A stretch of 64,000 bases of DNA from assembly GCA_030762175.1 (NCBI GenBank), contig CM060831.1, positions 96,274,001-96,338,000 on the forward strand, read 5' to 3'. Position 1 is the first letter of the stretch; each line of letters starts with the position of its first letter. Below are positions 57,450 to 64,000 of this stretch, in pieces. This DNA is from Metallyticus violacea (Eukaryota > Arthropoda > Insecta > Mantodea > Metallyticidae). A model generated the notes under the pieces. It made no database searches. It saw only the letters and a list, made by a program, of their open reading frames with translations, and was not told the DNA's origin. The translations under genes were made by a program, and so were the position numbers.

Positions 57450-57986
57450 TTGGAGCTCTGCCATGGCAATGAGAGAGACGTTCTGAAAACAATTATTACA
57501 GGAGATGAAACTATGATCCTCTACTACGATCCCTTGTCCAAAAGAGAATCAATGGAGTTGCGTAAACCTGACGAAGCACCGTCTCTAAAGGCAGTCACTC
57601 AGCCAACCAAGAATATCATGGCCACAATATTTTGGGACTGTGAAGGAATACTCTTCATTGACTTCAAGGAGAGGAACACCACAGTAAATGGGGAGTACTA
57701 TGCTGGCCTACTGCACAGATTACGTGCTTCCATCAAAGAGAAAAGGCGAGAAAAGCTGAGCGGTTGTGTGCACCTTCTTCACGACAACGCGTCTTTGCAC
57801 ACAGCTCTTGTTGCAAAGGAAGCTGTGAACAAATGTGACTTCAGGGAGATCGGCCATCCACCCTACAGCCTACACCTACCTTCCAGTGACTATTTTCTCT
57901 TTTCAAAACTCAAGAGGGACCTTCGAGGAAGGGAATTTAAGTGTGACGAAGAAGTGATGGATGTTATTTGCAGACAAGACTTTTGA
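57450..57986 (+). pseudogene. mariner transposase, catalytic part
   Basis: 178 residues. First catalytic Asp in 'ITGDETMILYYDP', second in 'VHLLHDNASLHTALVAKEA', third in 'PSSDYFLFSKLKRDLRG' (34 residues after the second, the DD34D spacing of mariners). The usual 'PYSPDLAP' motif reads 'PYSLHLPS', so the helix leading to the third Asp is altered. The C-terminus ends early at 'CRQDF'. Inactive because of the upstream frameshift. Confidence 0.88.
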
Positions 57987-58133
57987 CTATTGAAATGTTA
58001 ATTCAAAGACTTTACAAATGTATTGCAATAAAGTTTGAAATTTTTTCTTGAAAAATATTGAAAAGTAAAATATAGTTTTTGCTTTATCATAACTAGAAAA
58101 TGGTTAGGCCGGAAACTTATGGATCTATCCTCG

Positions 58134-59918
58134 TACCTTTCAGAAAGATACATACTTTCCAACGAAAATGCGAGAAGAATGAGATCTAGTTTGTCTTTAT
58201 CTATTTGTCAATTAAGATAACCGCGATTTGTCATTTTCAATTCCAACTGCACTTTGTTATCATCTCGGGTTTATGTCAGATAACACTTCCAGCCTACGTA
58301 ACATTACTAAATTCCTTAATCACACCGTTTCATAAAACTTTCTCGTAGTCATAATCCGCCTGTCCTGCAGGATTTTCTAAGGCTATTACTTTTACGATAT
58401 ATCGGTATTTTTGGTACATTATGTCCTCAAACTTCATAAAGTAACAAACTTGAATGTTGGGTGGATGTTTTAGTATAGGTCCCCCTTTGTGCTGCAGTTT
58501 GAAACGGATTTGATAGGTGGGGGGTGGGAATGGGCTGTATGGTTGCTGCGGTAAATAATTTATGCCCGCTGATGGCAGGTTTCGCCATGGCTGCTGCAGT
58601 CACCCCTCTTCTTCTTCTTCGATGAGACTCTCTCGAGGGCTTTTCGGTGCATTTTGGCGTCTGTGAACCGGACGGCCTGAGACGGTATTCGGAAAGTGAC
58701 GACAAATAACGCATTATTATTTACTTGTTGATATCGTTTATTCTCCTTGATGTGAATATTCAGGTAAACTCACGTCTTACGGCGAACAACAGGCAAGGTA
58801 ATCTTGGCAAACAATTTTAATTTATTGCGTTATCCGAATGGTGCCGAGTGCAAAGAGATTGTTAATTCAACAGAATTTTTTATGCAACTCATTGATGTAT
58901 GGGCAATTAACATACTCAAGCTTCGTTGTCGCCGGAACTGGTACTTGGCCGCCCTTCCTCTGATCTCCGGGCAACTACAGCCACACGTATATGGGCCCGG
59001 AAAATTCTTAGACTGCTCTCTTTTGGCAAAATCTATCCCTGTTATACACAATACAAAATGACGCCAACCATGTGCCATGTCTCATAGGTGAGTGCTTACC
59101 TCATTGATTTCACTTCTATTCGCTGGGAAATTTTGGTCAAGCCAAGTGCTTCGCCATTCATCAATAAGATGAATTTAAACAGAACTCATGCGTTACTGTC
59201 AACGACTTTTTACTCGAACACCTGCAACTTTGTCACCGAACTGGCCGATGTCTGCCCTGAAGCGGGAGGTATTTTCAATCCTAGCTGCATAGCAGAAGGG
59301 ATTACCTTGCATTGTCTGACTTTTTGCCAAGTCTTTCTGCGTTCGGGGAATGACGAGAGTTTTTCCTTCCCTTGTTACATTTCCACGCGTTATTTCTTAA
59401 ATATTACAAAAATTACACTTTATGCATTTAAACACTATACAATATTAATTCTACATGTACGAGATATGTCATTAAAGTACCTCCACTGGGAAAATGCACA
59501 AAATACTTGCACGTAATTACAGAATTGCTGATTCTAAAATTATAAATATTAATTAATTCAATTACTCTGTCATTGACGGGGAGCCAGAGGCAGATTCGTA
59601 CTACATTGCAGGTTCAATAAGGGGGGAATTGTGCCCTGCTATTTGTCCGCAACCTAATTTCGGTTGCAATGGCTTACAGCATTTTTTAGTTGCGAAGAGA
59701 ATAATACAATTAACCCACACCTGAACTGCATGCAGTTTTAGTTTTGTGCGAATTAATGTGAACAGGCAGCTAAATTTAGTTTTATTAGTCATTCAATGTT
59801 AATAACTGTTTCCCTCCAATTCTACTCCGCATTATTGTAATCCATTGTTGAAATAGTTAATGGTAGTTACTGCTTTCATTTGCTGTGCTAGAAGTTGAGC
59901 AATATGCTTGTTTTCTAG
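58134..59918. other. Intergenic, no supported gene
   Basis: About 1.8 kb, with a GC-richer part at 58480-58690. The largest frame is 142 residues (59088..59516, plus). It has no motif I recognise, and a short, Cys-scattered composition typical of chance frames. Listed only so that the gap is documented. Confidence 0.45.
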
Positions 59919-60496
59919 ATGTTTAACATTTTATTTTGCAATCATATTTTTATGCATAACGGGTATCACACTCAAGAAGAAAGCAAGGCCATAACCCTCC
60001 ATGAATTGAGTAATATGGCTCAGAGACAGATAGCAGTTGAATGTAATGTAAGTTTGGGTGCTGTTAATAATATAATTAGAAGAAAAATGAGATTCGGTTA
60101 ATTTCACCCCAAAGGAAAGGACCGATGTGTCCGAAAATGAAAAACGTCCATGAAAGATGGTGTCTATCTAATCAGAACAGGCAAAATTAATCCTAAAATA
60201 AACAATTTTGATTTACAAAAAGATGTTGAGGCTACAGGGGTGAAAATCGATGATTCAACAGTGTGGGCGACTTCTAGTAGCTGGAAGGAAAGCTATTGAC
60301 GACCAGAAAAAAGTCCTATGAAGAAAAAGAGATTGGCATGGGCTAGAAAATATCAGAACTGTACACAAGAAGATTAGAGAAAATTCCTTCTCTAGAGTCA
60401 TTTCGAAGTGCATGGGTTGAACGTATCGCATATAAAGAGAAGCGATGGAGGGGAAATCCCACCGAAGCACAACAAACAGACGATAAAGTTTCCACC

Positions 60497-60528
<32 letters not shown>

Positions 60529-60900
60529 GGCTGTTTTCCATTCACGGGCACTTAAATGTTTGATTCCTAAGAGCCGCCATAAAGCTGATGAGATTGGTAG
60601 AGGAACTGAGCATTGAAAAGGCGATTTTCCAGCAAGACCTTGCCCCAAGTCATGCATCGAAGAATTAAATATTTCATAGCGGAAAATTGTTTTCAGTGTT
60701 TGGACTGGCCTGAAAATTCACCGGATCTGAATCTATAGAATATATGGGCGATTGCCAAGAAAGGGAAATGGACTGAAAGATCATCAAAGTGCTGTGATAA
60801 AAGTATGGTTTCATGACCCAGAAATAAGTGATAAAGCTGTATTTATTAACTTCACCGTTAAACATAATTTATAGTGTCACAGCTATCAATTTTATATTGT
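59919..60900 (+). pseudogene. Tc1-type transposase pseudogene
   Basis: Broken frames in Tc1 order: an HTH segment 'ELSNMAQRQIAVECNVSLGAV' (59999-60062); 'KKKRLAWARKYQNCTQED' (60316-60375), the usual stretch before the second catalytic region; then, after an A29 insertion (60497..60525), 'QQDLAPSH'-like and 'CLDWPENSPDLN' (60700-60735). Stops and frameshifts are numerous. TIRs were not identified. Confidence 0.75.
60497..60525. repeat. Poly-A run inside the Tc1 pseudogene
   Basis: About 29 consecutive A. It may be an expanded A-rich codon run or the tail of a lost insertion. Confidence 0.9.
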
Positions 60901-61085
60901 CTATAATTAATCATATATATATATATATATATATAGTCACTTGTTTCATGTCAAGTTAAACATATCTCGTAATGTTCCATAAATACTCATTAACAAGAGT
61001 ATATTTATGCTTTAAATATGTTATGTATAATGTCTCAGAAGGAATGTAAAAACATGCACTCTTTTGTAACCCATACTCTTATCTA
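60901..61085. repeat. (AT)n run and unrecognised DNA
   Basis: (AT)n at about 60908..60934. Nothing else. Confidence 0.7.
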
Positions 61086-61970
61086 TCTAACATTATGTAA
61101 GACCTATCACGTACTGTTAGGTTTCTGAGAAAGCTTTCAAGAGTTTCGGATTCAAGGTTTTCTATTGCATGCAATTCTGAAGTTCATCTTTGTTATGTTG
61201 GATAAAAAGGAAATTGTAAAGAAGATGTTGTTTGGAGAAAGCGTGGGTGTGTGTAAACACGTAATCTTTTGAAGGGAAAAGCTAACTCTATATTGTACAA
61301 AGAGGAACGAATAAACATGCTTTTAAGAAATAATGCTGCAGCCAATCAGAAAGACCGTATGGAAGCGTTCAGTAACCAATAGGAAGACGAGATTATGAGA
61401 AAAGTTCTAGAATTTTCTACAGCGAGAACTGGAAAAAATAAGAACAGCGTCTCAACCTGTCGACTTAGATATTCATATAAAGGAGGCAATTTCGAGGCCC
61501 CAGTGCATTAGTTACCGTAGACCTTACTTCAGTTAACTCACTTCACATCAGTTGATGTCAGTTCGTTGGTTGCAATCAGTTAGCTATACTTGTTTACTTA
61601 CTTAGTTGCTTCAGTTAGTTACCTCAATTACTTAGTAACTTTGTTACTCAAAGGAAAAGCCGAACTTGGCTTGAGGTTTAATTCCGAGAAATCATAGTGC
61701 ATCTTTAGTGAATCTAAGTTTCGGATATGAATAAATTAGTGCGTAGAGAGTAAAATTTGATAGTGAATATTTCTGATTAGGCAGTATTAAAATGAACAGT
61801 TCGGTACTTTCGATCAAAGTGAAATACTAGTTCCACGATTTTCTCAAGTTAGAAGAGAATGTTACTAAATATCACCAAGCTTCGTAATATCCAAACTGCT
61901 CTTCCATTCCTTTTCCCCCGATACACTGCCAGAAAATTCCAGCATAATAACAGACGAGGAGGTAACATTG
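61086..61970 (+). mobile_element. Possible solo LTR, second family
   Basis: Promoter-like layout without coding capacity: TATA-like 'catataaagg' at about 61475, a repetitive 'cagtta/cttagtta' leader (61520-61640) and 'aataaatta' near 61730. 'taacatt' occurs just outside both proposed ends (about 61088 and 61963). No partner LTR or primer site is seen. This is a weak call. Confidence 0.3.
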
Positions 61971-61991
61971 TAACAAGAATCGTCTATGGAG

Positions 61992-62298
61992 TTTTTTTTT
62001 TTTTTTATATATATAAATTTACGGACGCTATTTAACATCTGAAATCATCAGTATCCTATTCGAATCAGGGCGTGAAACGGCCGACAAATTTTGCTCAGAG
62101 GCCTCTTCTTTCAGACTTGAGGTTCTTTTTCGTGCCGTAAATGAACGACACGGAACCCACGACTTTACATCCCTTCCGAAGGAAGCTACGCTTACAATTT
62201 TTACGCCCGAAAAAAATCCATCTGTCCTGGCCGGGACCGAACCCGCGATCTTGGGTTTAGGAGGCAGATATGTTTACCACTACACCACCAGGACCGAT
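61992..62298 (-). mobile_element. SINE-I copy 12 with TSD
   Basis: Minus-strand SINE-I with a 15-T tail at the low end and its head at 62225..62298. A duplication 'gtctat(g/a)gag' flanks it at 61982..61991 and 62299..62308 (one mismatch). Confidence 0.94.
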
Positions 62299-62308
62299 GT
62301 CTATAGAG

Positions 62309-62922
62309 GAGGAAGATAGCATCGGCTGGCCGAAATCTTAGCACCCCAGCATTATTTCATACAACCCGTTAAAATTAATTATTCATAAACAAAACTAACA
62401 AGTCTTTTCAATTTACTCCTTTTGTCTACTTAATAACAATTTAAAATTGGTATAATCCACGCTGGGCTTCATTAATTCCCCTGAATTCTAAAACCGCCGA
62501 AATCTAAAACCAATCACAGTAAAATATGTAAGAAATTCATCGACTGTATGCTCAAACGAGTGAAAATTATAATTAATACCAAGGGTGGGCATATTAAATA
62601 CTAAAAACACTATTTAGTAAAAAGTAATATTGAAATTTTAAAAAAGCAGAATAATATTTTTGTGTCATTATGTCAGCTTATAATGAACTTTCGTTGACAA
62701 TTAGCAACATCAATAGCATAAAGTAAGATATAAGAAGTGAGGCCAAAACTGCAGTTACTTCTTGGCATTTTTGTATGTAACGTGGAAAATATATGTAAAT
62801 AATATGAATGTATAAGATTGAATTTTTCTAATACGTTCTAGAAGTGTACATTATTTATGTGTTTTAAAGTTAAAATAAATTATTTATCTTATGGACTGCT
62901 GGCTCCATAGCCGCGCGCGCGC

Positions 62923-62967
<45 letters not shown>

Positions 62968-62974
62968 AACGCTA
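62309..62974. other. Intergenic with (CG)n/(AT)n run
   Basis: A (GC)n then (TA)n run at about 62909..62963. No gene. Confidence 0.6.
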
Positions 62975-63275
62975 TTAACAATGTACAAATTAACAGTAAT
63001 TATAAAAACAGAAAAGGATAAAACACTAAGAGAAAGTCAAACTTGTAATCGCTATATTTCGAACTACTAGAATTCTTCTATGGCAAGAAGACAAGTGGAG
63101 GCGATAAAATAAATATTGAGTTTCGAAGGTAACGTTGTGCATGGAAACAGATGAAACTAGCAATAAGAGTGTTGGGGGGGGGGGGGGAATTAATACGTAA
63201 GATTTAAACAGGTGGTATACGCGCTTTATGTAAAATATAGCTGCCATGTAGGTAATGCATTAATAAGTGTTAAAT
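62975..63275 (+). mobile_element. MITE M1, copy 3 (truncated)
   Basis: 'gctattaacaatgta', 'gaaaaggataaaacactaag', 'atcgctatatttcgaac', 'tctatggcaagaagacaag', 'atggaaacagatgaaac', 'ttaatacgtaagatttaaac' and 'aagtgttaaattaaaag' follow the order of 37795..38160. The second inverted arm is missing. It includes a 12-G run near 63176-63187. Confidence 0.75.
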
Positions 63276-63480
63276 TAAAAGTATCAAATAAATAAATCAC
63301 CATAGCAAATCCTAGAGAACAGTTCCTTAAGTTTGTGGATATATTTCTGTTAATCGCTTTTTGTATCATAGAAAACAATGCTTTCTTCTCTTCCTCTGTA
63401 CATTTCTTTATATCTTCGTTCACGTCTGTAATCAAAACAAAACAGAGAACAACTGCGAAAGCACACATGCGCAGAAACAA
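63276..63480 (-). CDS. Candidate small secreted-peptide exon (tentative)
   Basis: The minus frame from ATG 63480 starts 'MFLRMCAFAVVLCFVLITDV', a plausible signal peptide, followed by an acidic/Lys-rich stretch with Cys at 'KKCTEEEKK' and 'LRNCSLG'. The frame then runs into the MITE M1 copy, which is not part of any real protein. It could be a first exon of a host gene cut by the MITE, or chance. No family is recognised. Confidence 0.25.
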
Positions 63481-63690
63481 GTTTCACTGCCATATAGATA
63501 ACATTTTTATAAATTGATCCATTTTCTCCTGGACGGTTAGGGCCTATGAATACATATTTTTAGTGCGACTTTTAGGTATAACTATATGTTTAAAATGTCC
63601 TTTTTTGACCACATTTTCATTTTTTTTACTTTTAGCACCATAAAAAGTGTTTCTAGTTTTATAAACTGTATTTTTTATATGCTTGTGAGA
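63481..63690. other. Intergenic, nothing recognised
   Basis: No supported feature. Confidence 0.5.
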
Positions 63691-63719
63691 TTACTTATGC
63701 CCTAAAATGGATTTAAAGG

Positions 63720-64000
63720 GACAGGCGCACGTGTGGATGAAAGGGTCATGGTCCAAGGAAATATCAATTTTTTAATAATATTGCCGAAGACAAGCATAAA
63801 CCAGAGATACCAATGGAAGTTCTTCAGTCTGTAAAGCCTGTTTATGAGAGGCTTTGTGGTCCATATGTTGTCTAAGTGTCTATATGGAATTACACAGGAT
63901 TGCAACAGGTCATTCAATGCAATGATATGAGGGCGATGCAGAAAAGAGATTTATGAATGACTTGCTACATTGAAATTGGGTGTTGTAGATTCTGTCCTGC
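63720..64000 (+). pseudogene. Fragment of a transposase-like protein, runs off window
   Basis: Frame-shifted plus-strand pieces: 'DKHKPEIPMEVLQSVKPVYERLC', then 'LSKCLYGITQDCNRSFNAMI', then 'LATLKLGVVDSV' up to the window edge. This series resembles a repeat-derived protein family often labelled Mutator-like transposase domain in arthropods (recalled, not searched). Two frameshifts and a stop make it a pseudogene; the remainder lies beyond 64000. Confidence 0.45.

Larger units (their letters stand above)
56860..58133 (+). mobile_element. mariner family A, copy 5, nearly complete
   Basis: 1,274 bp with TIRs 'cgagcttaggtccataagtt' and the inverse of 'ggatctatcctcg', TA on both sides (56858-59, 58134-35). 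It contains both transposase segments described below. It is the best preserved of five family A copies (12471, 16055, 21994, 44408). Confidence 0.93.

Noticed and set aside
59088..59516. 142-residue open frame as a host gene
   Set aside because: No recognisable domain, no supporting splice or promoter context, and no homologue that I know; left as unsupported.

Overview
The window looks like a stretch of an arthropod (most likely insect) nuclear genome made almost entirely of transposable-element remains in AT-rich, microsatellite-rich DNA. The evidence is: tRNA-derived SINEs with poly-A tails and target-site duplications (TSDs); mariner/Tc1-type relics with TA target sites; an APE/RT/RNase H LINE; LTR remnants; many trinucleotide tracts; and no bacterial-style operons or ribosome-binding sites. 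I cannot fix the species. I found no convincing host gene, rRNA, functional tRNA or CRISPR array. Nearly all short open frames are chance or low-complexity translations.

Layout. 0.3-1.8 kb: a 1,450-bp TIR element flanked by TAA. 2.2-3.9 kb: an AGT/GGT trinucleotide satellite with a SINE inside. 3.9-5.7 kb: SINE-III remains, one split by SINE-II. 6.7-7.5 kb: a deleted Tc/mariner (family B). 7.7-8.5 kb: an LTR followed by a primer-binding-like site. 9.1-9.3 kb: a polypyrimidine tract. 10.0-11.0 kb: a diverged tandem repeat, then a SINE-I copy. 12.5-13.7 and 16.1-16.9 kb: mariner family A. 18.2-18.7 kb: a large, apparently perfect palindrome. 19.4-20.5 kb: a second LTR copy split by SINE-II. 22-26 kb: mariner, SINE and Tc1 fragments. 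27-28.3 kb: a 5'-truncated LINE copy next to a TIR element. 30.2-30.9 kb: a mariner pseudogene. 34.5-43.2 kb: family B derivatives, SINEs and a MITE. 44.4-45.2 kb: a mariner split by a SINE. 49.5-50.6 kb: an unassigned TIR element with a 31-bp triplication. 50.57-56.50 kb: a full-length LINE. 56.9-58.1 kb: a nearly complete mariner. 59.9-60.9 kb: a Tc1 pseudogene. 62-63.3 kb: SINE-I and the MITE. 63.7 kb to the end: a transposase-like fragment.

The most substantial item is the minus-strand LINE (50570..56503), bounded by a 15-bp perfect TSD. It carries a zinc-knuckle ORF1 and an ORF2 with endonuclease, reverse transcriptase and RNase H, all with visible catalytic residues. From the ORF1 start to position 51050 one reading frame runs through, broken only by a TAA between ORF1 and ORF2 and a TAG before a 140-codon tail that holds a Cys/His motif. 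The nesting order gives relative ages: SINEs sit in mariner, LTR and other SINE copies, and the LINE, with a perfect TSD and almost no decay, appears to be among the youngest insertions.
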